From contig CANTUQ010000003.1 in the NCBI GenBank assembly GCA_947683425.1, positions 3,658,001-3,722,000 of the forward strand: a stretch of DNA of 64,000 nucleotides. The letters run 5' to 3'. This DNA comes from Excoecaria cochinchinensis (taxonomy: Eukaryota; Streptophyta; Magnoliopsida; Malpighiales; Euphorbiaceae). The position numbers were made by a program, and so were the translations under genes. How positions within the stretch are numbered: the stretch's first letter is position 1; every line of letters starts with the position of its first letter. The notes beneath the pieces were generated by a model, which was not told the origin of the DNA, did not search any database, and saw nothing but the letters and a program-made list of their open reading frames with translations. This document shows positions 35,886-49,182 of the stretch, one piece after another.

Positions 35886-36540
35886 GGTTTTTTTTTTTTT
35901 TTTTTGGGTAAAAACCAAAAGAAATTAGAAAAGTGGGACTATAGTAAAAGGATTTAGCAAAAATAGGATGTCAGAAAATGACAACCTAGGTTACCATTTT
36001 CTAACAGTGTGGGTCCCACCCAGATTGGACACTGGGTTGGCAGAAAATGGCAACCTGGGTTGCTATTTTCTAGCAATTTTAATTTTTTCTCCTGGCGCAA
36101 AACGGGACTGAGAGACCTGGTAGTGGGGCCTGGTTGTCAAAAAAAGGCAACCTAGGTTGCCATTTTCTGATATGGCGCAAAACAGTGCCGTTTTGCGCTA
36201 TGAACCGAGCCATGCATGTGGGACCCAATGTGTCAGAAAACAGCAACCTAGGTTGCCGTTTTCTGACAAATATTTTTTTTTTTAATATTTGGGTCAAAGG
36301 CTGCAGCGCACGGGTGTTACTGTGCACTGCAGCCTTACCAGACCCGTGACTTGTAGAAGGCACGGTTTTATATTGTATAATTTTTTTAAAAAAAAAAATT
36401 GACTTTAAAAGGCCAAATTCCATTCCCTTATTCATTTGTTTTCATTTCCTTGCAAAGTTGTTTGTTCTCTCTTCTTTAGTGCAATTTGGTTGTTCTCTCT
36501 TCATTTTATTACATAATTATTCTCTCTTATTTCATTTCCT
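35886..36540 (+). repeat. left terminal inverted repeat of the MULE with palindrome array
   Basis: Four ~36 bp palindromes of the form GTCAGAAAA...CCTAGG...TTTTCTGAC at 35970..36005, 36039..36074, 36136..36171 and 36232..36267. A shorter palindrome with GCGCAAAAC arms sits at 36175..36198, and one with GGCTGCAG arms at 36299..36334. The inner boundary is where similarity to the right repeat fades (about 36540). Confidence 0.85.
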
Positions 36541-37156
36541 TAAAAAACTTAAAATTTAATTTACGTATTCTCAACTGAATTCTTATATAAATTAGTTATT
36601 ACCTCATTATTTTGTTCAAGGCTAAAGTAAATATATTATTATATTAATATAGTTAAAATCAAATGTATTATTATGTTAATAGAGTTAAAATGAAAATTTA
36701 TTTTATGACTGACTTGATTTTCATTTTTACATTGCAGGGGGTGTTAATTGAAAAATATAATTTCGATTAACATTTTGAAGGTATTTTTATTATTTGATTT
36801 AATTTAAAAAATAAAATTTGTTTATGCAACGGTTAATAAATTTCTAATGTGGGTTTATTTAATCGATTTATACAATTTCTGACACTATGAAGCGTATAAT
36901 ATGTTTGAAAACGTAAATGATAAGTGGTTTTCTGTTATTATGCCGGTTGTTATGTTGATATTAAGAAATTTAATCTTTACAGTCGATGCATGTATTTTAA
37001 TTATGTGACGAGAAATTCGTATGAAAATAGTTAATTAAATAAAATAATATATTATATATTAAATCGTAAAAGTAAATAAATAAATTAAGGCTAAAATAAA
37101 ATAAAATAAAATATAGCTTTTCTATAACATTTATTGATATGAATTTTATATTATAG

Positions 37157-37579
37157 ATGGTGAACACGTATTTAGCGCCAAGAGCAATGATGCGTGATTT
37201 GGCAAAAGCAATAGTGAAGAGAAAATGGGATAAATTGTACAATAGCCGAATCGAAAAAGGGATGATAATATGCGATCATATCATCTAAATAAGTAAAAAA
37301 TTACAAAATATTATTATGGATGGATATCCAATGACGGAGGCAAAGAAGGTTGAGGCAATTTGAATGATAGTGCTAATAACTTATTTTGTACCTATAATGA
37401 AATTTTGGAATATGCCTCATGTAACAAAATACGAGGAATTAGTTATAATATTTGTGAAAGATATAATTGGAATAAGTGAAGAAAATTTGTTAAAAGTTAG
37501 GGATACAATGCTAGTGGAGCAAATAACTTATTGTTGGTGGTATAATTATAATAGATGGCCTAAATTTTATGTTCATTAG
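37157..37579 (+). other. two small unassigned open frames inside the MULE
   Basis: 37157..37288 encodes 43 aa starting MVNTYLAPRAMMRD. 37364..37579 encodes 71 aa containing TKYEELVIIFVKDIIGISEE. Their composition is protein-like, not simple repeat, and they sit between the left inverted repeat and the PMD gene. I do not recognise either. They could be broken pieces of a captured gene. Confidence 0.3.
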
Positions 37580-37918
37580 AACATAAAATAAAATTAGGCA
37601 TGTATGAATAAAAATGTATCGGGTGCTAAAATTGTATTTTCATTATTGTTTTAAGTGTTTTATATTAATTATTAATGTTTACTAATTTAAGAAATGATGT
37701 CATCTTTTTTATTTGTATTACGTAATAATTTATAAAATAAAGTATAATATATAGTTGAAAGTTGTATAATAAAATATTGGAGTCCTATACATATACAATA
37801 ATTTAAAATAACTATAACAACAAATAAATTTAGTATGAACAAACATAAGATAAACAAATAAATAAAATTTAATAACTCATTTAACATATATGATGTAAAA
37901 ATTAATTCAGGTTCTGAC

Positions 37919-40396
37919 ATGGATCGACATGTAGGAGCTGGAAGAATAAATCAGGTTCCTATTAATAGGGAATTGCTTACACTTCGAGGAAGACATCGAT
38001 CTCACGCAATATGAAATAATTCAATAATTTTTTTGTTATAAATTTATATTAAATAAGAAGTTTTAATTTATTTATTTATGTTTACTTTATGGTTTGACTT
38101 GTTTTATTTATACTAAAAGTTGAAAGGGATTTGTTAGGGAAAAGAAGGTGTAGTGTAGATGAACACTATACATCTATTAACCAAAGAATTTTACCTTATA
38201 TAAGGGCAACTAGTTTAGTTGGAGTAGTCAATATAGGTGTGACGCATTTAGATTGGCATTTAATCGCGTCGCTTGTTGAGAGGTGGAGACCTGAAATGCA
38301 CACATTTCATCTGACATGTGGTGAAACGACAATTACCCTTCAAGATGTTGGAATTTTGACAGGTTTACCAATTGATGGTGAACCTGTGACTGGAAGAACA
38401 AATATGGATTGGCCAGCAATTTGTCATGATTTACTTGGAGCAGTTCCTCCTGAGAATGATATGCATTGAGGAAAAGTAAAATTGACATGGTTTAATGCAA
38501 CCTTTAGTGAAGTGCCTGATAATGCAACAACTGAAGTCATACGACAGCATGCTCATATGTGGATGCTGAGATGTTTTGGTGGAATGTTATTTGCATCACA
38601 AAATTCATCATTGGTCCACTTAATGTTCTTACCTCTTCTAGCGGATTTGGAATCCATAGGACAATACAGTTGGGGGTCATCTTGTCTAGCTTGGCTGTAT
38701 AAAGATCTTTACAAGGCCACTCGTCTCGATGCAAAAGGAGTTTCTGGATATCTGCAACAATTACAAATGTGGGCGTGGGAAAGACTTCTCTAATTTAGGC
38801 CGACTCACATCCATACAAGATAAATCAAAGCATGCCTTACGGATTCAGGTATCACTACCATATTAAAAATAAATTAATTTCTTTGAAATTATAATTTACT
38901 TTGATTAACCGTTTATGAACTTGATGTTATATTAGGTACAATTGGACATGCATAACATCCACATTCATAGGATGGATAAGAATACATATCGAGAAATTTT
39001 AGATATGCAGTTTATTAAACAGGTTCGTAGTAAAATATTATGCATAATACGTTTAGTTTACAGCTATCTATTATTTAGTAAATAATAATTATTATTAATT
39101 TGTTTTGCAGTTTAAGTGGGAGCCTTATAACAATATAATCCATTTGCACCCAGATTATTGCAAAAGTGGTTAGTCCTATTAGATGTCTATTTTTCCACTC
39201 ATCTGCTTCCATATAATTGAGTGTCACCATCTAGATAGAGTGATGAGACAGTTTGGTTTTAACCAACCAATTCCTTCTCCACCCATGGTACAAGATAACT
39301 TACATTCGATAGACTTGCGGGGCCAAAATCAGTTGAATTGGGCTGCAGAATTTTCTGCATTCATAAATGATTGGAACAACCATCACAACCAGGTTATTGT
39401 TGGCCAAGAGCCTAGGCATCAATTAAGTAATTGATCAGAATACATGCAGTGATATGTACAATGCACGAGACGTTGGATAACCTCCAGTGGAGCATCCCGT
39501 GCAGCAACTGTAAGTATGTCATTCATGATTATTTTACTTTATGAAATAGAATTCCTCAAATTGTATGACATATTTTTGGCTTTTAATTATAAATTTATTT
39601 ATTTTAGGCTGATGGTGTCGAAAGATTACTACATGATGAAGGTGACGCCTTAACGAACCGAAGGATAATAGAAAGCATAATATGTGTAATCGGTAATGAC
39701 GATCGATTATTAACTGATTATTCAAGGCAGTCCGGTCCAAATCCAATCAACATACCACCTATGGAAACCCAGTTTCAACTTTCGGACATAATGACATCGG
39801 AGGGGGATGATTGATAGCTGTGCGAGTGTCCCAGATAGATATTATGATCCAAATGTAACGCAGATTCCAGCACCCATATCATGGCCTTTTCATGACATTC
39901 AGTCTTCGCATGAACAATGCGCAACACAAACTCCAAGCCTAAATGTGTCATCCTACGAAGTCGGGTCAATGAGTTATAATCAGGATAATATAGGTGGTTC
40001 AAGCTATCAACATACAGGGATACCCATGTCTGCTGATTTCACTCAGACACCTAATGATTACCGTGTACCAGCATTCAATACTGATCCTCAATCATCACTT
40101 GCTGTACATCAACACGATTTTTTTGAAAGTATATTTGGTAGAAATGAAGAACCTAACATACAAGGAAACGAAGGACAAGTGCCATTATTTTCTGATTTCT
40201 ACAATATGTACTTAGTGGTGATTCAAGATTGAGTGAGGGATGGTCCGAACAAATGACTACAGCTAGATCTAGGGTTGACCATGAGTTAGGTGGTGAAGGA
40301 ATAAGCGATGCACAAGATGATCAACCACACCAAAAGTATCCTGGTCGACGTAGAAGGCCGACTAGATGTAGTACAGGATCACATCTTTTCCATTAG
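37919..40396 (+). pseudogene. PMD (plant mobile domain) gene carried by the MULE, decayed
   Basis: A plant-mobile-domain protein of the MAIL/'serine/threonine phosphatase 7 long form homolog' family. First exon 37919..~38010: MDRHVGAG... to LTLRGRHRSHAI, where the expected W-splice junction is lost. Main domain from about 38122: THLDWHLIASLVERWRPE, TFHLTCGETTITLQDV, GILTGLPIDGEPVTG, then a TGA at 38467..38469. It continues VHLMFLPLLADLESIGQYSW to WAWERLL and a TAA at about 38791. Later pieces (39189..39434) give IECHHLDRVMRQFGFNQPIP and IDLRGQNQLNW. The tail ends GRRRRPTRCS at the stop 40394..40396. Such domains occur in host nuclear proteins and inside plant transposons. The two nonsense codons and damaged splice sites make this copy inactive. 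Convergent with mudrA. Confidence 0.85.
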
Positions 40397-40502
40397 CTAT
40401 CATGCTTAAAAGTGTTTATTTATTTTGTTATTACCGACAAGTTCATATAGATATTTTGTACTAATTAGTATGAAGTTGACTGTATGATTATTATTATTAC
40501 AC

Positions 40503-40558
<56 letters not shown>
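40503..40558. repeat. (TTA)n microsatellite between the two convergent MULE genes
   Basis: About 18 TTA units just beyond the PMD stop codon. Confidence 0.9.
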
Positions 40559-40718
40559 TCTGGTGCTTGGTTGGGGTCCGAATTGACAATTCAATATAGT
40601 TTCATATATTACTAAATTAAATAATATGTCAATATACAATTTTATATGTCAATATAGTTTCATATATTACAAAATTCGGACAACCGAAAATTTTTACAAG
40701 TATGTGAAACTACATAAT

Positions 40719-43700
40719 TCAAGGATAGCTAGATGTGTAATCGGATGGACCGGCCAAGTTTGGGCATGTCTTTCTATTGTGGCCTTCATTTCTACATAGT
40801 GCACATCGATTAGGCCTACTGCGGTCTCTTCTATCCATTTCATTTCGACATCTAGATGTTTGCGGTCGGCCCTTTTTCCTTATGAGGTCCGGGTTTGGAA
40901 TTAAAGTCGGACCAACATATGGCTCCCAATAATTACGGTGTGCTAGTGGCTGGAAAAAGACTGGTAACAGCTCAATGCCTCGGATAGTTTGTAGCATTTG
41001 TCAACATATGTCCACATGCCAACACGTACATGCATGCAGGCTGCAATAGCATATGAACACGGCATTTTGGTCCATTGGAACTTTCCACATTCACAATGGC
41101 AGCAATCCAAATTAATAGCTTGTGTGTTATTGCCTTTTTGCTTGCTCTTCTGATTGTTCGTCCGTATCGTGAAAAGCCCATTCCGTCGATCAAAAATTTA
41201 AAATTTATGACCAGTAGCCTTTTGAGCACGCTTTCCCATCTCCTCCATACATTTTTTAGTGTAAGTGTTACCCGCTATTATCTGAGCGCGATACATGCAC
41301 CTTCTATCATCAAAAAATTTAACCAGCGGTGCAAATACGTGCTCAACTACACTACAAACAGGCATCATCCTTACCCTTTTAATGCACTATTTACACTTTC
41401 CGCAATGTTCGTAGGAGCGTTGCCATATCTGTGCCCATTATCATGCGACAATGTCCATTTTTCCAAATCATTTTGCATGGTCCAATTATAGGAGTCAACA
41501 TCAAGCTCCTTTATATCTTCCATTTGTTTAAAAAACTTTTGAGGTTGGAAATTGTTTGCTACCAATTATATATAACATGTATATTAATAAAGTTCTTATA
41601 AACCTATATTTCATTATTATAAACCTATATATCATAAAGTTAACATATAAACCTATATTTCATTATTATAAAAAAATATAAGAGACATACCGGTTTTATA
41701 TAACATGTCTTTGATTTTGGAATTTCTATGTGCGGTATTGTAATTGCTGACAAAGTGGCGCAAACAATAATGATGAAATGCTAACGGCTCATTCCAGCCA
41801 CTATTTTCATCACGAAATAATGCCAAAATGCCTGCATGCCGGTTAGATATAATTGCATGCCAAAATGCCTGCATATCCGTATTACACAATACATATTCAA
41901 TACTAAACCATTACACATATACATGCCACTAACACTATTCATTGATCAAATAACAGCTACCACTTAACTAACCCAAAACCTGCAATTCAAACAATCACAG
42001 GCCAACTTAGGGGCACATCATTTATAACTTAATATTCATTTACAAGTCGATCCATATAACTAATTCGGTACAATAATATTATCATTCCACATAACTATTT
42101 CGCTAACATATAACATTTACATATACATGTATCTATTTTTATAACATAGACTATTTATACACATTCTACTCACAATAAACATACCATTCTTGACGTCAAT
42201 TCGACGGTCCAGTTCGATTTCAAAGTCGATGGTCTGCCTGCTCCGCAGACGTTTCACTTGGTATCTACACGCAGTCAAACAAACTACGTGCTGAGCATTA
42301 AATATGGTCAGTGGTGATTACGAATCTAATAATTTGCAGTGCTAACAAATGCACACATACATGCATAAAAATACACTACACTTAACAAATTTCTTATTAT
42401 CATTTAAATCACTCACTACAATTTCACTTAGTATCATTTTACACTATAACCCTCTATTTGCCCTTCTTATTGGAAAATTACCATTTAATCCCTGTTAGCT
42501 CAATACTTATCAATTATCTCTTTCATTTAACTAAATCACTATCTTTCAACTCCAATTGCATTTATTTACAAATATCACTCTTATTTACTTAATGACATCT
42601 AAATTGCCATATTACCATTTAGTCCTCAAATTTTTATTTTAGTTCGTATTAGCTTATCACTTCACTCATTTCACCACATGTTACTATATTTTTCTATTCT
42701 CACCCTAACACTATTCTTTACATTTGACATGTAAATTTACGTTTTAGTCCCTGACTTATTACTTTCATAAACATGTTACATATTAGTTCATATTACATCC
42801 TTGCATTACATTTAAATTCATTAATCATTCATTTTATCATTTTTATTCATTGTACTTATCATTTCAAGTACAAATTACTATTTAGTCCCTATTTCATAAA
42901 TTTCAGGACAAACTACATATTAATCATTGTTTTAGTATTTTCATGTCAAATTACATTTTAGTCCCTCAACTTTGGATTCTTTACGGAACTATCATTTTAA
43001 TTTCACTTTTCATTTACATATTACTTATTAATGTACTTTTACGTATAATTACGGTTTTACTTCTACTTTTGCCAAATTTACAATTTGGTCCTTCATTTAA
43101 CATTTACTTATAATTTTGTCATTTATTCACTACATTTTCACATTTATTCACTTCTTAGCTTATAATTTGCTAATTAGTCTCAGGACTAATTATTTTTGCA
43201 GTAATTTACATTTTAGTCCTTTAGCTTCTTATTTTCTTTCATGTAAGTCATTTTTCATTTATTTTCTCATTTTCAAAAATACTTTTTATATTTCCATGTC
43301 ATTTTTATCATTATGACCCATTTGTCTTATGATTTGGATAAATTACCTTTTTACCCCAAACTTTTCAATTTCTTTCGTTTAGGTCCTTTTCTCACATAAC
43401 CTTTCATTTTCATGTTACTTTTTACACTTTCAAATCATTTTACTTATGTCATTTTACTTTTGATAGAATCATATTATTTTTCGATTCTGCTTGTTACACT
43501 TAGTTTTTTTACATATTAGGCTTATATTGGTTATACTTTTTACATATTATATCATGTTACACTATAATTTTCATGTTATACTTTCACTTTAGGCTTTTAC
43601 ATATTATGTCATATTACATAATATCGTGTGACATTATGCCATTACATGTTACACTTTTGCATATGATAATTTTACATGTTAAGCTTTTACATGTTACATT

Positions 43701-46700
43701 ATGGCATATTACATTTCATCATTATACTTTATATCATATTACATATTAACATTTTACTTTATACCATGTTACATATTATCATGTTACATTTTATCATATT
43801 ACATATTATCATTTTACCTTTTTGCATTTTCAAAATATTTTGCAATCATATCACTTTTATGCTCCTAGTATAATCCCAGCAGACAATCTGCAAATTGGAT
43901 ATACGGGACGTAGGCCCTAAAATTTCACTGCACTGCACTAGGGAATGACCCCGAAGGATCACTCCATCATGTAAAATATGACGTATGACGTGTGACGTAT
44001 AACGTATGACATATAATAGAGGGCTATGAGAGACCATCACGAATTTATCATAACAAAGCAATTCGTCATGATTTGCACTGCGGTATGGGTGTCCCTATGG
44101 CTAGCCAATCATATCCTGGACTAAATTAAACCGCCAGACCACTAAGGGCAAAACTCTCACATTTATCAAAATTCACCTTTTCAAATAGACTTTCAAATCC
44201 ACTTTCATTTACTTATAACATATATCATATAACATATAACTTGTTAATGCACTTTCATACTTTAACATTTTCCTTTTGATTTCAGTCACTTCATTTTCAT
44301 TTCTTTCACTTCATTATCATTTCAATACCCTAATCGATCACTATTTCGATCAATCAGGCACAATTTTCACTATATACTTATTTCTCATAATAAGTATACT
44401 TAAGCCATGCAATGGCAATAAATTCATTTCAGACTATTAACTTCCAATTATGCTAAAGAGATACCCTAGTGTACACTAGGGTACCATTTGGCCAAGGTGT
44501 GTACTTCACCTTACAATTTCTTTTAGTTTCGTTTTCTCATTTTAATTGTCATTTCACAGGCTCTTAGTAACTTATCTAAGCTTTTTATTCAATTAAGCTT
44601 ACATTTAACACACATGTCACTTAAGTCAATTATTCACTTTTCATGTGTATCTTTTCATTTAACTTTTCTTTACACTTCTAATTCACTCATTTATCTAATT
44701 CACATCTCATATGACATATATATCATATAACCTATCATGTTCCTCTTATTGCACCATTCGGCCCTACTTAAGGTTTATCACTAACATTTTAGTTTTTATG
44801 TACATATTACTTATTACATTAAATTAAGCTCCAATTCATATGTATATACCATTTAATTTCATTTAAACACTAGGTATACCTCAAATATACCTAAGTATAC
44901 CATTATGTTTTACTATGGCCAACACTTGCCATTAGTTTTCTTTCAAACTAATCACTCAAATTAGCTTATTTAACATCCTTAAACTCAATTATCACTTTAA
45001 TTCCAATTATACATGCCATTCACACTCATTCACTACATAAATATAATGGAAAACCCTAATTTTTCAAAGGGAATTCATGGATAATGTAATCACAAACCTC
45101 ATATCCATCCTATAAGCTCCTCAAGCTCCTCAATTGTGATCTTAAACCTTTGAAAAGCCATTTCTCTCCATTTTTCCACACATGGCCGAATTTGCACAAT
45201 AAAGAAACACACATCAATTTTCTTCTTTTATCAAATCTAACCTTATAAACATACTCTAGACACCCTAGAGTACTCATAAAAACCATTAAAACAAATTAAA
45301 TCAACCTAAATCTCTTACCTCCATTTGAGACATAATCTTTGATCTTCACTTTTTTTAACTTTTGATCCACTAAATGGACACTAGAGGTTATTATAAACTC
45401 ATAGAGGGGCTGAATTAGACTTGGGGGATTTGAATTATGCAAGAAATGGAACAAAGATTGAAGAAAAATGAAAGAAAAAGGAAGAGAAAGTCATTCGGCC
45501 AACAAAGGGAGAAGGGAAGGCAAAATAGATAAGGATAACCCACCTAAAATTTCTGTCATCAGTAGCTTTTATAGTAGCCTAAAATGGTCCAACCAATGGT
45601 CCACCCCATAAAGTCCAATTGCACTTTTAGGCCCACTATGTACTTTTTCTATGATTTTCTCACTTTCCAACTCCAAATCACTCCAAATTCGATTCCATAA
45701 TTCATATCATGTAAAACTAGGCTGTACATAAAATTTCAGCCTAATCGGAGTCCGTTTTTGATCCGGTTCAATCAAATCGGTCCGGTCAAAAATTCATGTA
45801 ATTTTTGGAAATCATTTGTTATTTTTAAAGTCTCGGTCAAATCTCCGGTCAACTGAGTACTATTCAAACCGAAATCACATCTTTTTCCTTACTTCCTAAG
45901 GTCAATTCCTCAAAAAAATGGCCCCATAATTCTTAGCATATACTCATTAGACTTCAATAATATTTTAGCGTCAGTCGAAAATTATTTCTCGGTCTTATAA
46001 TTATTTACCAGTCCGATAACTCAATTTTTTAGTGTCACCAAAAATTAATTTTTTATTACCATATGATTTTACTCATCACTACGAGTACCCCCATATTTTC
46101 AAATTATTTTGCTGAGGTCCGTAGCCTCTTCTATGACCTGGTCAAACTCTAAGTCAACCCAATTACTATTCATACCGAACCAACTACTTTTTCGTATTTT
46201 CAACTTTTGAGGCCGTATTTGATCTCAATTTTACTCCAAATTTTAACCTCAAACTCATCGTGACTTATATTTTCCAACAATCAAATAAAATATTTTTTCG
46301 ACTCCAAAAGGTACTATTCACTCTGATATCACTATTCACTATCGAGAAATACTATTCCCGGCTAGCCCGGTATTAGGGCCATTACACCTGATGTCAGCCA
46401 TTATAACACTAACTTTTAGATCAGTAAGAAGATGTCCTTTTTTACATGTCTCGTAATCTCCACAGACAACCTATTTTATCGGCTCGCGAGCAACAACTAA
46501 CCCAATATGATGGCTTCGATTCGACAATTTTATAAGAAACATTATTCATAATTGAAAATTTCTTTACACATGCCTTCATTTCATCATTTGATGTGAATGC
46601 CAAGCTTTCGCATAATTCAGATACACCATCCCATCTTATCATTAGTGAATCATTAAACATGTTAATCTCAGTTTCTACAAAATTAATATTTGTATAGTGA

Positions 46701-47569
46701 GCTGATGGAAATTGAAATTGTGAAATATCACGTTGTCCACCAACATCATCTCTAACATCATGCATGTTCAGATTCTGTAGGCCTACTGTCACATAGATTG
46801 AACTACTTGGAATAAATTGGTCATCTCTTTCAATACCGGTTTTCTCAACAAAATCATTCAAGTCTATCTCTTCATCGTCCTCATTTGGATCTAAACTTGG
46901 AGAAATGTACCCATTATTGGTAAGATTGATATCATGACATGGAACATCGCTACATTCAACCCTAGAACCTGAGGGAAAATTATTTTCGTTTTGCCCTCTA
47001 AACTCTTTTAAAGGGCTTGCTTCTATAGTTTTCAAATAATCAACCCCTTCACATTGTGCTGGATACTCAAACTGTGTCCCAAAATCAGACCGATTTTCGC
47101 TTGCAAAATTCAAATTATCAACAAATACATTTCTTTCGTCCACCGTCGGTATGGAATCTCCAGCAACATTGGTATTCAACTTATTAGCATTATTGAACAT
47201 ATTTTATTTGTCTCCAATTAATATTTGTTTAGTATTAACAATTAGCTCCGCAACAGTATATCCAGGAAATGTAACAAAATTTTCATAAATTTGATCAATA
47301 TCATCGTCATCAGTTACATCCATAAGTGCCCAAGAATACGACCCCTGACTGTTAATAGGACACTAATATATCACTCCGCTAACCCTCACATCCACATCTA
47401 AATCCAATTTAACTGATATCTTATGAACAAGTTCTACAAATGTCGGTTTGCTTCTGAGCTTCAATCTCCTTGATCGTCCTGACGAGCTTGAAGTATCATA
47501 CTGATAACCCATTATGCCTCATATTGATTGTTCTCCAGTCTGAATTATAAATATTGCTGGAATCGACAT
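40719..47569 (-). pseudogene. mudrA-like MULE transposase, decayed and split by a truncated LTR
   Basis: The Mutator transposase cuts and joins the element ends. On the minus strand it starts at 47569 (MSIPAIF). The N-terminal stretch PTFVELVHKISVKLDLD...DDDDIDQIYENF is typical of mudrA proteins but has three in-frame stops in 47569..47200. An acidic linker and the Mut-type DNA-binding domain follow (WVSCCSRADKIGCLWRLRD, about 46450..46510), then more stops up to the LTR at 46386. On the far side are SNRHAGIL and HHYCLRHF (41653..41889), YGNAPTNIAESVNSALKG (ending 41371), a SWIM motif with CHCECGKF...CSY (about 41036..41108) where the usual His is Tyr, and a final CCHC knuckle CALCRNEGHNRKTC. 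About 250 residues with the first catalytic acidic residues are missing. Inactive. Confidence 0.88.
41888..46386 (-). mobile_element. 3'-truncated LTR of the long-LTR family inserted in the transposase gene
   Basis: The right end (LTR start on the minus strand, TGTAATGGCCCTAATACCG) is intact at 46386. The left side begins abruptly near 41888 at a sequence that corresponds to about 49432 in the LTR at 49183..54280, so the terminal ~250 bp are gone. The missing LTR end and the missing transposase core meet at the same junction, so one deletion probably removed both. The conserved core is at about 43865..44150. Confidence 0.75.
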
Positions 47570-48429
47570 TTTCTTACTCCTTTATTAAATGTAAATATTT
47601 TATAATTAATGCATTATTTTACTATTTTCGAAATCTAAATACTTTTATACAAATTTTAAACTCTTTAATAAATTTAATCATTTTATGCAACTATTTTTAA
47701 AATTTTTATTCCTTTAACAAATAAATTTTATATAAATATTTTGTACTAATTAGTTCACTAACTCCCCAAATTAAAATTTTATTTCGATTCTTAATTCCTT
47801 AAAAATAATTTTTTTTTCCAGCTTTACAATAGTTTTTTAATATATGTATATATATATATATATGGACTACATATTTACCTCTTCATAAATATTTCAACTT
47901 TTTAAACTGATTAGTCTTTTAATCTACTGAATTTATATTTTAATTCATTCACTTCTAAAATTTAATTTCAATTCACTTGTAAAAACTATAAATAATAAAT
48001 TCACATATCAATATACTTTCACATATTCCTAGTTATCATAAAATGACAATATAAAATTAATAAAATATAACTAAATTCGGACAACTAATTACTTTACAAA
48101 TATTAACGATTATAATTTATCTAAATAAACTATAAAAAAAACCCGTGTTGAATAATTATCCTAACTTAGCATAAACAAAGTTTTTTTTTCAACAAAAAAA
48201 TAAATATTAATAACTTGCCATTTAAAATGTTGATCAAAATTATATTTCAAAATTAACAGCACCTGCAATTTAAAAATTAAAATCAAGTTAGTCATAAAAC
48301 AAAATTTTATTTTAACTATATTTCAAAATTAACATCACATGATAATACCTTTTGTTTGATCTTGAACAAAATAAGGAGATATTCACTGAATTAAAATGAG
48401 ATTAGATAAGTGAAATATTGAAATTTTAA

Positions 48430-49095
48430 GGGAGTTAATTAGGAAGCATTAATGAAAATTGAGGGAGCAAGAACACTAAGTTTGCAACGAAACAAAATAA
48501 ATGAAATGGTGAAATGAAGGAGAAGTTTGGCTTCTTAAAGCCAAATTTAAAAAAAAAAAAACCTAAAAATTTTACTACACAGACCCGTGAGGCACGGGTC
48601 CGCTGGGCTGCAGCGTACAGTAACTTCTGTGCGCTGCAACCTTTGACCCACTTTTTTAAAATGTTAAAAAATAGCAACCTAATTTGTCGTTTTCTGACAG
48701 TGGCTCCCACCTTGTTCGGTGTTCAAACCAAGGCGCAAGGTTTAAAAAAATAAATAATTAAAAGTCAGAAAACGGCAACCTAGGTTGCCGTTTTCTGACA
48801 GTGGGTCCCACCCCTGTGTTCAAACTGAGGTGCAAAACGGTGCCGTTTTGCGCCTTTGATTAAAAAAAACGGTGTCGTTCTGCTCCTTGGATTAAAAAAA
48901 ATTATAAAAGTCAGAAAACGGCAACCGAGGTTGTCGTTTTCTAACATCCCAATGTTATTTCTTGGTGGGACCCACAGTGTCAGAAAACAATAACCTAGGT
49001 TGCCGTTTTCTGACACACCATTTACCTAATATTGTTTACTGTAACCCCTAATCTCTAATTTCTTTGGCTTTTCACGCCAAAAGGAAAAAAATCCC
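48430..49095 (-). repeat. right terminal inverted repeat of the MULE with palindrome array
   Basis: Four ~36 bp palindromes at 48663..48698, 48764..48799, 48910..48945 and 48979..49014. One with TGCAAAACGG arms lies at 48831..48853. A GGCTGCAGCG...CGCTGCAACC block and an AGACCCGTG...CACGGGTC hairpin lie near 48585..48645. The order mirrors the left repeat. The copy at 48764 is symmetric throughout. Confidence 0.85.
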
Positions 49096-49182
49096 TTTAT
49101 ATAGCACCATTCACATCACATTCTTATTTTCATGCCTTCATACCATTTTTATTATATAATTAACATTTTATGCCACTATACA

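Larger units (their letters stand above)
35886..49095. mobile_element. 13.2 kb Mutator-like element (MULE) carrying mudrA and a PMD gene, both decayed
   Basis: Flanked by an exact 9 bp duplication TTTATATAG (35877..35885 and 49096..49104). The ends are long inverted repeats (35886..~36540 and ~48430..49095) starting GGTTTTTTT and, from the right, GGGATTTTTTTCC. Both inverted repeats contain CAAAGAAATTAG/CAAAAGAAATTAG and four palindromes each. Inside: small unassigned frames, a PMD pseudogene (plus, 37919..40396), a TTA microsatellite, and a mudrA pseudogene (minus, 40719..47569) split by a truncated LTR (41888..46386). Without that LTR the element is about 8.7 kb, a normal autonomous MULE size. 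Confidence 0.9.

Noticed and set aside
41075..41491. Plus-strand frame of 138 codons
   Set aside because: Antisense of the mudrA C-terminal region, whose minus-strand motifs (SWIM, NIAESVN) are the real signal.
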